A stretch of 64,000 bases of DNA from an uncultured Treponema sp. Lineage in GTDB: Bacteria; Spirochaetota; Spirochaetia; Treponematales; Treponemataceae. The first letter of the stretch is position 1. Each line of letters opens with the position of its first letter. Under the pieces are notes generated by a model. It did no database searches, had not been told where the DNA came from, and worked only from the letters and a program-made list of their open reading frames with translations. The stretch lies in contig CAJUBD010000005.1 in assembly GCA_910584475.1 (NCBI GenBank), forward strand, positions 62,001 to 126,000, in the 5' to 3' direction. A program made the position numbers and the translations under genes. Below are positions 1-6,883 of this stretch, in pieces.

Positions 1-1
1 G

Positions 2-268
2 GGGCTTGAAAAATATGACAGGGAAATTTTGCTTTCGATTATGGACAATTTCGGCGGCGGACCTGTGGGAGCGGAAACGCTCGCGATTTCCATCGGCGAA
101 AGCCAGGACACTCTCGAGGACTACTACGAGCCGTATCTGATTCAATGCGGACTCTTGCAGCGGACGCCTCGCGGACGCACGGTGACGGAAAGGGCGTACA
201 GGCATTTGGGAGTCGAGATGAAAAAGCATCTTGACTCGGGCGAAAATGAAACGAGAAATTTATTTTGA
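2..268 (+). CDS. ruvB: Holliday junction helicase RuvB, C-terminal fragment
   Basis: Only the last 88 codons lie in the window; the gene begins upstream. The fragment is the winged-helix domain of RuvB, the ATP-driven hexameric motor that with RuvA branch-migrates Holliday junctions. Recognisable are the DREILLSIMDNFGGGPVG stretch, the ETLAISIGE segment and the terminal EPYLIQCGLLQRTPRGR motif that contacts DNA in this family. The stop codon overlaps the TTG start of queA, so the two are translationally coupled. ruvB-queA adjacency is a common bacterial arrangement, which supports both calls. The ATPase domain cannot be inspected. Confidence 0.93.
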   Translation, partial: GLEKYDREILLSIMDNFGGGPVGAETLAISIGESQDTLEDYYEPYLIQCGLLQRTPRGRTVTERAYRHLGVEMKKHLDSGENETRNLF

Positions 269-1314
269 AGCGCACGGACTTTTATTTTGACTTGCCGCCT
301 GAACTCATCGCGCAATATCCGAGCGAGCGGCGCGGAAACGACCGCCTCATGGTCTTGGGGCGCAAAAGCGGCGAAGTCTTTCATCGCACGATGAGCGACT
401 TGCCGAATCTCATCGAAAGCGGCACTCTGATGGTCTTCAACAATTCGCGGGTGCGCAAGGCGCGGGTTTTCGGCACGAAGGAATCCACGGGACGCGAAGT
501 GGAATTCATCTTTTTGAACAAAGTCGATGATGCGTCCTGCGTTTGGAACACGCTCGTAAAAGGCGCGAAAAAACAGAAGCCCGGAATGCGCTACGAATTC
601 CCCGATTCGAGCGTCGGCACGATTTTGGAAAATCCGCAGAACGAAGGAACTGAATTCCGCACGGTGAAATTCGATTTTGCGCTTACGGAAAATTGGTTTG
701 AGAAAAACGGGCACATTCCGCTCCCCCCTTACATAAGGCGCGCGGACAATGCTGCGGACAGCGAGCGTTATCAAAATGTTTTTGCCGACAATGTTGGAAG
801 CGCGGCTTGCCCGACGGCAGGCTTGCATTTTACAAACGAAATGCTCAAGATCCTTGAGCAGAAAAAAATCGAGCGCGCCTTCATCACGCTGCATGTGGGA
901 CTGGGAACTTTTTTGCCAGTGCGCGAGGATAACATCGAAGACCACAAGATGCACGAGGAAATTTTCACGGTGGAAAGCGAAGCCGCGCGGAAGATAAACC
1001 AGGCGAAAAAAGAAGGCCGCCCGATTTTGGCTGTGGGCACGACGAGCGTCCGCACTTTGGAATCGGCGTGCATGGAAGATGGCGGCTCGTGGCAGGTGCG
1101 GGAAGGCACTTTCGCGACGAGCATTTTCATGTACCCCGGCTACAAGTTCAAAATCGTGGATCAGATGTTCACGAATTTCCACACGCCCGAATCCACTTTG
1201 ATAATGCTCGTGAGCGCGTTCTCATCGCGCGAAAACATCCTGAACGCCTACGAAGAGGCGGTGCGCGAAAAATACCGCTTCTTTTCTTACGGCGACGCGA
1301 TGCTGATAAAGTGA
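265..1314 (+). CDS. queA: S-adenosylmethionine:tRNA ribosyltransferase-isomerase QueA
   Basis: This 349-residue protein has the full length of QueA, which transfers and isomerises the ribosyl group of SAM onto 7-aminomethyl-7-deazaguanine in tRNA, giving epoxyqueuosine. Family signatures are FYFDLPPELIAQYP near the start, RLMVLGRK, the long PTAGLHFT motif at about residues 185-195, HVGLGTFLPVR, and GTTSVRTLES. The start is a TTG that overlaps the ruvB stop. The last 15 codons (from 1268) and the following 28 bases are repeated exactly at 2362-2436, beyond a small toxin-antitoxin-like module. The resident queA copy is nevertheless intact. Confidence 0.96.
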   Translation: MKRTDFYFDLPPELIAQYPSERRGNDRLMVLGRKSGEVFHRTMSDLPNLIESGTLMVFNNSRVRKARVFGTKESTGREVEFIFLNKVDDASCVWNTLVKGAKKQKPGMRYEFPDSSVGTILENPQNEGTEFRTVKFDFALTENWFEKNGHIPLPPYIRRADNAADSERYQNVFADNVGSAACPTAGLHFTNEMLKILEQKKIERAFITLHVGLGTFLPVREDNIEDHKMHEEIFTVESEAARKINQAKKEGRPILAVGTTSVRTLESACMEDGGSWQVREGTFATSIFMYPGYKFKIVDQMFTNFHTPESTLIMLVSAFSSRENILNAYEEAVREKYRFFSYGDAMLIK

Positions 1315-1342
1315 ATAGTTAATGATGAATAGGGAATAGTTG
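1268..1342 (+). repeat. 75-bp direct repeat, left copy (queA 3' end)
   Basis: These 75 bases cover the last 15 queA codons, the stop codon and a short spacer. They recur without mismatch at 2362-2436. The two copies bracket the three small genes at 1362-2351, giving a 1,094-bp repeat unit. Confidence 0.95.
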
Positions 1343-1361
1343 AAAATTAAAGGGAGGTTGA

Positions 1362-1595
1362 ATGCCGCATTATTTTTATAACGGCAAGGACATAACGATT
1401 GACGTTCTTATGAAAATCGAAGAAGTCGTAAGGCTTCTGTCCGAGCGTTTTTCCGAGCCGTTCGATGAAATGCTTTTCCGATTCTATAAGTCAAAGACAT
1501 TCAAGGCATTGAAAAACACAGCCAGCTGCATGTGGAGCGAAAGCTCGCCTTTTGTCGCCGATGAATATTTGCGCGAAAAAGAAATAGGGTGGTGA
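1362..1595 (+). CDS. Small protein, first gene of a DUF3791/DUF3990 module
   Basis: A 77-residue soluble protein preceded by a good ribosome-binding site (AGGGAGG, 6 bases before ATG). I do not recognise a named domain. The C-terminal half reads FYKSKTFKALKNT and then SSPFVADEYLREKE, conserved-looking blocks for so short a protein. It lies 49 bp upstream of the DUF3791 gene on the same strand, between the two copies of the 75-bp repeat, so it probably belongs to the same acquired cassette as a third component. A role as co-antitoxin or adaptor is inference from position only. Confidence 0.65.
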   Translation: MPHYFYNGKDITIDVLMKIEEVVRLLSERFSEPFDEMLFRFYKSKTFKALKNTASCMWSESSPFVADEYLREKEIGW

Positions 1596-1644
1596 GCCAG
1601 TCTAACCAAACGCCGGCTTTCAAGAAGTTTGAAAATGTGGTATA

Positions 1645-1881
1645 ATGACAAACATGGATCAGACCGAAAAAGATAAGAATCTTCTCGTCGTAACCGCAGT
1701 TGAGGGATTTGCCGAAAGGCATCATCTTTCGGAAGAAGAAGTATATGAAAAATTCAGCAAGCACCGAATAATCGACCTTGTGCGCGCGGAGTACGACGCA
1801 TTGCACACCCAGCCGCTTGAAGAAACGGTGCGGTTTGTCGAAGATGTCATGTCCAGATACGAAGCGGGAGAAACAGAATGA
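1645..1881 (+). CDS. DUF3791 family protein, putative antitoxin
   Basis: A 78-residue helical protein of the DUF3791 type, recognised by the layout EEVYEKFSKHRIIDLVRAEYDALHTQ and a following VRFVEDVMSRY helix. Such proteins are found directly upstream of DUF3990 genes, and the pair is regarded as toxin-antitoxin-like. Its TGA overlaps the ATG of the DUF3990 gene, so the two are coupled. An extended -10 sequence (TGGTATAAT, 1639-1647) sits across the first ATG. If it is used, translation would instead begin at the ATG at 1654 on a nearly leaderless message. No clear ribosome-binding site precedes either start. Confidence 0.7.
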   Translation: MTNMDQTEKDKNLLVVTAVEGFAERHHLSEEEVYEKFSKHRIIDLVRAEYDALHTQPLEETVRFVEDVMSRYEAGETE

Positions 1882-2351
1882 TTTTATATCACGGAACCGG
1901 CATCCGTTTTGCAGAAATTCGTTTGTCCAAGTCAAAAGACAAGCGCGATTTTGGAAAAGGATTTTACACGACAACCATTTTCGAGCAAGCGGAAAAATGG
2001 GCGCAAAATCAATATATTCGTTACGGAACAGAACGCAAAATTGTAAAAGAATATGCATATCATTCTGACGATGCGCTGAAAATAAAAGTTTTTAAAGAAA
2101 TGGACGAAGAATGGCTTGCATTCATAAAGAAATGCAGGATAGAAGGCGGCACGCCGCATGGGTATGATATAGTTCAAGGTCCTGTCGCAAACGACAACAC
2201 CATGCGCACCATTGCGCTTTATATTTCCGAAATCTACACGGCAAAACAGGCAATCGAGCAGCTGCGTTTTTTCAAGGTGAATGACCAGATTTCTTTTCAT
2301 ACTGAAAAATCCTTGGGATGCTTGCGCTGGATTCAAGACAATGATGTATGA
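1878..2351 (+). CDS. DUF3990 protein, ADP-ribosyltransferase-fold putative toxin
   Basis: A 157-residue protein opening LYHGTG, followed by DKRDFGKGFYTTT and EQAEKWA. This is the pattern of the DUF3990 family, which belongs to the ADP-ribosyltransferase superfamily: a histidine in the first strand, a GFY(T) second motif, and a later acidic position, with E or Q of the YISEIYTAKQAIEQLRF region as candidate. The predicted role is a toxin that modifies a cellular target with ADP-ribose from NAD, held in check by the upstream DUF3791 protein. The ATGA overlap with that gene supports a two-component unit. The target is unknown, and catalytic competence is inferred. Confidence 0.7.
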   Translation: MILYHGTGIRFAEIRLSKSKDKRDFGKGFYTTTIFEQAEKWAQNQYIRYGTERKIVKEYAYHSDDALKIKVFKEMDEEWLAFIKKCRIEGGTPHGYDIVQGPVANDNTMRTIALYISEIYTAKQAIEQLRFFKVNDQISFHTEKSLGCLRWIQDNDV

Positions 2352-2361
2352 AGTTCGCGTC

Positions 2362-2436
2362 AAAAATACCGCTTCTTTTCTTACGGCGACGCGATGCTGA
2401 TAAAGTGAATAGTTAATGATGAATAGGGAATAGTTG
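2362..2436 (+). repeat. 75-bp direct repeat, right copy (duplicated queA tail)
   Basis: Exact copy of 1268-1342, beginning 10 bp after the stop of the DUF3990 gene. It contains the final queA codons out of context, with no start of its own, so it is a pseudo-tail and not a gene. Confidence 0.95.
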
Positions 2437-2455
2437 GTCGTTCGCTCCGCTGCAA

Positions 2456-2484
2456 TTGACAAACGCGGGGAATTTCTGTAAAAT
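2456..2484 (+). promoter_or_regulatory. Sigma70-type promoter
   Basis: TTGACA (2456-2461), a 17-base spacer, then TAAAAT (2479-2484). It lies directly downstream of the duplicated queA tail and 39 bases upstream of a short ORF that has a ribosome-binding site, so it probably drives that ORF. Confidence 0.6.
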
Positions 2485-2522
2485 ATACTTGTCGCTCGAA
2501 TTGAAGCCCATAGGAGAAAGTG

Positions 2523-2633
2523 ATGATTGCATCCGAAAAATACGCACAACCACTCGCTGCAAGCATTCGGCTCTCGCCGTTTTTAATGGGCAATAAACCT
2601 CCTATACGTATGGGGGGGGGTACGGCGACCTAG
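2523..2633 (+). CDS. Short ORF closed by a poly-G tract, possible phase-variable gene start
   Basis: An ATG with an AGGAG ribosome-binding site seven bases upstream opens a 36-codon frame behind a strong promoter. The frame runs into nine G residues (2612-2620) and stops at 2631. One extra G, or two fewer, would join it to the frame that stays open from 2621 to 3166, giving a protein of about 214 residues through the tandem-repeat region. No domain is recognised, and that repeat region changes frame between units, so coding is doubtful. It may equally be the decayed 5' end of a gene. Confidence 0.35.
   Translation: MIASEKYAQPLAASIRLSPFLMGNKPPIRMGGGTAT
2612..2620 (+). repeat. Nine-base poly-G tract
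   Basis: Homopolymer G(9) preceded by ATACGTAT and followed by TACGG, inside the short ORF that starts at 2523. Tracts of this length are prone to slipped-strand length change. Confidence 0.85.
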
Positions 2634-2704
2634 GTAATTTAGAAAAAATACAATTCTCACACAAAAGGACGTGTAATGTGGACGAAATGTCTCGTTGCGC
2701 GTCC

Positions 2705-3115
2705 TTTTTTTGTTTAAAAGGCAATTTTTTGCCTTTCCTTGCGCAATTTTGGCTTTCAAAAGCACTTTTTCGGCTCGTCTCAGAATGTTTTCAACCCTCA
2801 AAAGTGCTCCCAAGAGTTCCCCTGCGTATTTTCGGGTTTTGGGAGTGTTCTCGCGACTTCCCCAGCGTGTTTTCAGCATTCAAAAGCGTTCTTGAAGGTT
2901 TCCTGGCGCGAATTCGGCGTTCGGGAGCATTCCCAAGACTTTCCCGGCGCATTTTCGACCTTTGGGAGCGTTTTTGCGGCTTCGCCAGCGCATTTTTGAC
3001 TCTCGGGAGGACTCCCGAAGCCCCACTCGCCGCAATTTCGACCTTTGGGAGAGTTCCCACGATTTCCCCAGCGTTTTTTCAGCATTCGGGAGCATTTTGT
3101 CGCAGCGCGATGCGC
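2705..3115. repeat. Degenerate tandem array, about 41-bp period
   Basis: About ten diverged units lie head to tail. Each follows the pattern TTTTC, a short spacer, GGGAGC or AAAAGC, TTC, then an A/C-containing tract ending CCC(A/C)GCG. Clear unit starts are near 2788, 2831, 2871, 2912, 2953, 2995, 3036 and 3077. Spacing is 40-42 bases, so the reading frame drifts, and several frames on both strands happen to be open. I treat it as a nucleotide-level repeat and not as protein. No other gene is visible between 2634 and 3179. Confidence 0.7.
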
Positions 3116-3122
3116 TACTTAC

Positions 3123-3143
3123 CGAGTTTTCTTCGAAAACTCG
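3123..3143. repeat. CGAGTTT/AAACTCG palindrome, copy 1
   Basis: Nine-base arms around a TTC loop, just after the tandem array. Related hairpins with the same arm sequence occur at 15533-15553, 37421-37444 and 45381-45460. Confidence 0.6.
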
Positions 3144-3179
3144 CTCAAATATACAAAAAAACATAAAGAAGGAGTATCT

Positions 3180-3905
3180 ATGGTAACAGTGGCAAAGGTA
3201 AACGGCAAGTCTCGCGTGACGGAGCTTGACGCGCTCTCGGACGCAATGGAACGCGAGTACAAGCTCGCCTGCGGCGACGGCTCGACGGCGGTGGCGAAGG
3301 ACGCGGTGTTGAAGACGCAGTTCGCGCAACTTGCGGACTTGAGCGCGAGGAACACCACGGCGATCAAGCAGGACGCGGTGGTCTCCACTTTGGACGAGGC
3401 GGACGGACGGCGAGACGCTGTGACGCGCGACCTCTTTACGCTTGCGGGCGGCTACACGGCAAGTCCCTTCGCGGAGGTGAGGGCGGCGGCGGTCGGGGTG
3501 TGCGCGGTGCTGGACAAGTACGGGCGCGGCATGACGGGCAAGAATTATGCCGACCAGACCGCGCTCACGGAATCCCTGCTTGAGGATTTGGGCGCGGAAA
3601 AAATCGCCGCGCAGATCAAGTCGCTTTCGGGCGTGGCGGAATTGGTGGCGAGCCTTCGCGAGGCGCAGGACGGGTTCGCCGCCGCGCACGACGGCTACAT
3701 CAAGGCGAAGGCGGGCAAGGGCGAGAGCGCGTCGTCGCTCAAAAAGCCGATTGTGTCGCTCATCAACGACGGCATCGTGCCGTACCTGAACATCGTAGCG
3801 GTGATGGACGGCTACGCGGAATTCGTCGCGGCTGTGGCAGGCAACATCAAAAAGACCAACGACACCGTATCGCGATGCACGGCGGCGGGGAAAAAGACTG
3901 AGTAG
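3180..3905 (+). CDS. DUF6261 family protein
   Basis: A 241-residue, strongly helical, Ala/Asp/Lys-rich protein that fits the DUF6261 family. Markers are EADGRRDAVTRDLF, SPFAEVRAAAVGVCAVLDKYGRG and TALTESLLEDL. The function of the family is unknown. The start was chosen at the ATG behind GAAGGAG; a longer in-frame extension to 3045 would run into tandem-repeat DNA and has no ribosome-binding site. No signal peptide or membrane segment is visible, so it is presumably cytoplasmic. It is noticeably GC-rich compared with its flanks. The closest downstream gene, a YccF protein 53 bp away, shares the strand, but nothing links their functions. Confidence 0.65.
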   Translation: MVTVAKVNGKSRVTELDALSDAMEREYKLACGDGSTAVAKDAVLKTQFAQLADLSARNTTAIKQDAVVSTLDEADGRRDAVTRDLFTLAGGYTASPFAEVRAAAVGVCAVLDKYGRGMTGKNYADQTALTESLLEDLGAEKIAAQIKSLSGVAELVASLREAQDGFAAAHDGYIKAKAGKGESASSLKKPIVSLINDGIVPYLNIVAVMDGYAEFVAAVAGNIKKTNDTVSRCTAAGKKTE

Positions 3906-3958
3906 CAGAAACAAGAATTAACGGAGAGAGAGGAAAAAAATATTTTGGAGGTGGCAAA

Positions 3959-4408
3959 ATGGCTTTGCTAAATCTTATTTGGTTCATCTTTGGAGGTGAA
4001 ATCGTCGCGCTTTTGTGGCTGGTGCTGGCAGGGGTGTTCAGCATTACGGTTATCGGTATTCCGATTGGAAAGTCGTGCTTGCAGTTCGCGAAGCTTTCCG
4101 CGTTTCCGTTCGGAAAGGAAATCATTAGGGAGACTGAGCTGAAGGGCGAGGACAATGTCTCAAAGGCAAGGAAAATCGGCGGGCTTGTGCTGAACATTGT
4201 TTGGTTTCCGATAGGACTTGCGCTCGCGGTGATTTATGTGGTCATGGCGGTGGTCTCGTTCATCACGATAATCGGAATTCCTGCCGGCGTGGTTCAGGCA
4301 AAGACCGCGAAATTCGTGCTGTTCCCGATCGGCGCGAAATGCGTGAGCAAAAAGCAGGCGTACGCTTCGGCGGTGGCGAACGAGCTTGAAAGGCGGCAGA
4401 AGAGCTGA
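3959..4408 (+). CDS. YccF domain inner-membrane protein
   Basis: A 149-residue membrane protein of the YccF (DUF307) family. Two copies of the family motif are seen: IWFIFGGEIVALLWL followed by ITVIGIPIGKSCLQFAKL and PFGKE, then a second W-phi-P and FITIIGIPAG with LFPIGAK. Four hydrophobic segments are likely. A GGAGGTGG ribosome-binding site lies just before the ATG. The family has no settled biochemical role. It sits between the DUF6261 gene and a direct-repeat-flanked NTPase gene, in a run of accessory genes. Confidence 0.8.
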   Translation: MALLNLIWFIFGGEIVALLWLVLAGVFSITVIGIPIGKSCLQFAKLSAFPFGKEIIRETELKGEDNVSKARKIGGLVLNIVWFPIGLALAVIYVVMAVVSFITIIGIPAGVVQAKTAKFVLFPIGAKCVSKKQAYASAVANELERRQKS

Positions 4409-4434
4409 AAAAAAAGTCGGCGGACATTAAACGC
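4409..4434 (+). repeat. 26-bp direct repeat flanking the P-loop gene, left copy
   Basis: Seven A residues then GTCGGCGGACAT(T)AAACGC. The matching copy at 5024-5049 differs at one base. The pair encloses only the P-loop gene and its upstream hairpin, a 615-bp unit. Confidence 0.8.
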
Positions 4435-4462
4435 GCGCGTTGCGAGAAATCGGAAACTCGAA

Positions 4463-4480
4463 AGCAGCCCGTATGGGCTG
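4463..4480 (+). terminator. Hairpin upstream of the P-loop gene
   Basis: GCAGCCC, loop GTAT, GGGCTGC. The T tract (CTTTTTATT) starts only about 15 bases later, so this could be a weak terminator or a structured 5' leader for the gene at 4516. Confidence 0.4.
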
Positions 4481-4515
4481 CGATTAAAACAACTTTTTAT
4501 TCAAGGAGAAAAACA

Positions 4516-4935
4516 ATGAAAGTCATTACGATTGAGGGTGAGCAGAATTCCGGAAAGACGACGTTGGTGCGGAATGTGCTGCGTCGCTTGGTGAACGATG
4601 GGGCTGAGGTGGTGTTTTACGAGGCATGCGGGTATTTGTACCCCGATTTTCATGCGGTCGTGATATGGCGCGCGCGGAAAATCACGCTGTGCAGCATCGG
4701 GGATTCGATTAGCTATGTACATGGTGGCGTTAAACGGGCAAAAGAAAACTCGTCCGACATTCTGCTTAACACGCGGACGCTCACGGTGGAAGAGGAAAAA
4801 TACAAGAAGTTGCTTCCGACGGAATGTGATTTGAGTTCCGTTCCTGTTGCTCCGCCGAAGGACGAAAATACGGAAGCGTTCATCAGGCAAAATCAAGCGG
4901 CTCTCGAATCCATCATGGAAATGCTTTCGGAATGA
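4516..4935 (+). CDS. Small P-loop NTPase
   Basis: A 139-residue protein with an N-terminal Walker A motif (GEQNSGKTT, residues 8-16), preceded by a strand KVITIE and followed by a helix VLRRLV. This is a nucleotide-binding fold resembling small kinases or ParA-like ATPases, but no substrate motif is recognisable and the protein is short. AAGGAG lies eight bases before the ATG. The gene is enclosed by two 26-bp direct repeats, which suggests a small mobile or recombining cassette. The middle (residues 45-90) has no clear Walker B, so hydrolysis is uncertain. Confidence 0.6.
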   Translation: MKVITIEGEQNSGKTTLVRNVLRRLVNDGAEVVFYEACGYLYPDFHAVVIWRARKITLCSIGDSISYVHGGVKRAKENSSDILLNTRTLTVEEEKYKKLLPTECDLSSVPVAPPKDENTEAFIRQNQAALESIMEMLSE

Positions 4936-5023
4936 CGGAATCTACATGCCTCGGCGCAAGCGTCGGGGTATGCGGATTTGCGATGAAAATTCAAAAAATC
5001 ATAAGCATGGCACAAGCCATGCG

Positions 5024-5049
5024 AAAAAAAGTCGGCGGACATAAAACGC
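5024..5049 (+). repeat. 26-bp direct repeat flanking the P-loop gene, right copy
   Basis: Matches 4409-4434 at 25 of 26 positions. It lies directly ahead of the ribosome-binding site of the LRR gene at 5063, so it forms part of that gene's leader. Confidence 0.8.
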
Positions 5050-5062
5050 AGAGGAGTTTAAA

Positions 5063-6778
5063 ATGAAAAAGACATGGCTTGCCGCGCTTGCGGCAATGAT
5101 ACTGACAATGGCGGCGTTTGCGGCGAAACCGAAAACGGAATCGAAATCATCAAAAATCCCTTCGTACCTTAAAGTATGGAAGTATGAAGGTCAAGTTTTT
5201 GTATTGGCTAAAGATAAGGATAGTTTACCCGCAGACCTTGTGATTCCCGAGGGCGTAACAGGTATCTGGGTTCAAGCGTTTAGTGCTTGCACTTCGCTTG
5301 AGAGCGTGGGTATTCCGGACAGCGTACAGTTAATACATGACGGTGCGTTTGAGGGCTGCACTTCACTTGTTAGCGTTACGATAGGCAACGGTGTGAAGGC
5401 AATCGGCAATTATGCGTTTTCTGGCTGCACGTCGCTTGCGAACTTGACCATTCCAGGCGACGGGCTAGTAACCGTCAATAACGTGTTCAGTGACTGCAAG
5501 TCGCTTGCGAACGTGACGATTACCGACGGCTCGAAGGAAATCAGCTACGGCATGTTCGCTGGTTGCACATCGCTTGAGAGTGTGTCCATTCCTGATAGCG
5601 TTACGAGCATTGGCGATTATGCGTTCAATGGTTGCACATCACTCAAGGAAATACAATTCGGCGGCACAGTAGCGCAGTGGAAGGAAATCAAAGGAAATAG
5701 CAGTATACAGGTATCACTTATTCGCTGTGCTGATGGAAACGTAGGTGTCGAAGAAGTTCCCAAGTACCTAAAAATAAGTGGTACGGAAGTGACGGGATAT
5801 ACTGGCACTCTGCCCGCAAATCTCGTCATCCCCGATGGCATTACAAAAATCGCCGATGGTGCATTTCGTGGGTGTGATTCGCTTGAAAGCGTGACGATTC
5901 CTGGCAGCGTGAAGGTAATCGGCGTAGGCTCGTATGGTGAAGGGGCTTTCTCTGGCTGCACATATCTTGAACGTGTTACTCTTGCCGATGGTGTACAGAC
6001 AATCGGTGAAAAAACGTTCAGTGGCTGCACGTCGCTTGCGAGCGTGAGCATTCCCAAAACCGTGACGAAAATTGGTGGAGCGGCGTTCTATAATTGCGCG
6101 GCGATTGTGAGTATATCTATTCCCGAGGGCGTGACAGCAATCGAAGCCAGTGTATTCAATGGTTGCGCGTCGCTCAAGAGCGTGAGCATTCCAAGCGGCG
6201 TAACGAAAATCGGCGAGCGCGCGTTTCTTGGGTGCACGGCGCTCGCGAGCGTTACAATTCCCGATAGCGTGACGTATATCGACGCCAATGCGTTCTATGG
6301 CTGCACGGCATTAAAGAGTGTGACCATTCCAAAAAGTGTGGAAGAAATTGGTTCGTGGGCGTTCAAAGATTGTACATCGCTTACGAACGTCACGATTGCC
6401 GATGGTGCACGGGTTATTGGCGATAACATGTTCGAGGGTTGCACATCACTTGTAAACGTGACCATTCCAGGAAGCGTGGCGACAATCAGCGATTTAGCGT
6501 TCCTTGATTGCACGTCGCTCAAGAATGTGACTATTTCGCGCGGTGTGAAGGAGATTTATGGATCCGTGTTCGGTAGATGCAAATCGCTTGTAAACGTGGT
6601 TCTTCCACGCAGCGTGACACGCATCGGTCCTACCGCGTTCGTAGGGTGTCCCAACCTCAAGATTCAGTATGACGGCACAAAGGCGCAGTGGGAAGCAATC
6701 TCAAAAGGGAATATGTTATACCCAACAATCGGCAGTTTCGTAGTTCGCTGCACGGACGGCGAAGTCGTCGTAAAATAA
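5063..6778 (+). CDS. BspA/TpLRR-type leucine-rich-repeat surface protein
   Basis: A 571-residue secreted protein. It has a signal peptide (MKKTWLAALAAMILTMAAFA, cleavage near residue 20) and about 18 repeats of 23 residues of the form AF.GCTSL..V.IP..V..IG, the LRR_5 or Treponema pallidum-LRR type. The repeats come as one block of six and one of twelve. Each block is preceded by a similar capping stretch (YLKVWK...LPADLVIP and YLKISG...LPANLVIP) and ended by an AQW segment, so the gene arose by internal duplication. Relatives sit on the outer surface of oral and gut bacteria and bind host proteins or other cells. A GAGGAG ribosome-binding site precedes the ATG. The repeats invite recombination and length variation. 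Confidence 0.88.
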   Translation: MKKTWLAALAAMILTMAAFAAKPKTESKSSKIPSYLKVWKYEGQVFVLAKDKDSLPADLVIPEGVTGIWVQAFSACTSLESVGIPDSVQLIHDGAFEGCTSLVSVTIGNGVKAIGNYAFSGCTSLANLTIPGDGLVTVNNVFSDCKSLANVTITDGSKEISYGMFAGCTSLESVSIPDSVTSIGDYAFNGCTSLKEIQFGGTVAQWKEIKGNSSIQVSLIRCADGNVGVEEVPKYLKISGTEVTGYTGTLPANLVIPDGITKIADGAFRGCDSLESVTIPGSVKVIGVGSYGEGAFSGCTYLERVTLADGVQTIGEKTFSGCTSLASVSIPKTVTKIGGAAFYNCAAIVSISIPEGVTAIEASVFNGCASLKSVSIPSGVTKIGERAFLGCTALASVTIPDSVTYIDANAFYGCTALKSVTIPKSVEEIGSWAFKDCTSLTNVTIADGARVIGDNMFEGCTSLVNVTIPGSVATISDLAFLDCTSLKNVTISRGVKEIYGSVFGRCKSLVNVVLPRSVTRIGPTAFVGCPNLKIQYDGTKAQWEAISKGNMLYPTIGSFVVRCTDGEVVVK

Positions 6779-6787
6779 CAGAAAAAA

Positions 6788-6833
6788 GCACGAGATTATG
6801 TTTGACCGCAACGCGAGCAAATATAATCTCGTG
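6788..6833. terminator. Inverted repeat between convergent genes
   Basis: CACGAGATTAT and ATAATCTCGTG arms around a loop of about 22 bases, located between the ends of the LRR gene and the oppositely oriented flavoprotein gene. There is no strong T run, so termination activity is a guess. Confidence 0.35.
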
Positions 6834-6883
6834 AATGCATGGTTTACAAAAATGCGGCGTTCGCACCACTGCTTCCGCCCCTC

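Noticed and set aside
142..1182. Long open frame on the minus strand across ruvB/queA
   Set aside because: It is fully antisense to the well-conserved queA and has no ribosome-binding site or recognisable domain; Arg/His/Phe-rich composition is typical of a shadow frame.
2678..3166. Open plus-strand frame through the tandem repeats as a stand-alone gene
   Set aside because: Starts at a GTG without a ribosome-binding site, the repeat period shifts frame, and minus-strand frames are equally open. Kept only as a possible extension if the G tract changes length.
2880..3914. Long minus-strand frame opposite the DUF6261 gene
   Set aside because: Antisense to a gene with a clear ribosome-binding site and family match; the opposite frame is an effect of high GC at third positions.
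5617..6522. Minus-strand frames with Val/Thr-Leu-Ser-Asp repeats in the LRR gene
   Set aside because: They mirror the 23-codon repeat of the LRR gene on the other strand and have no start signals.
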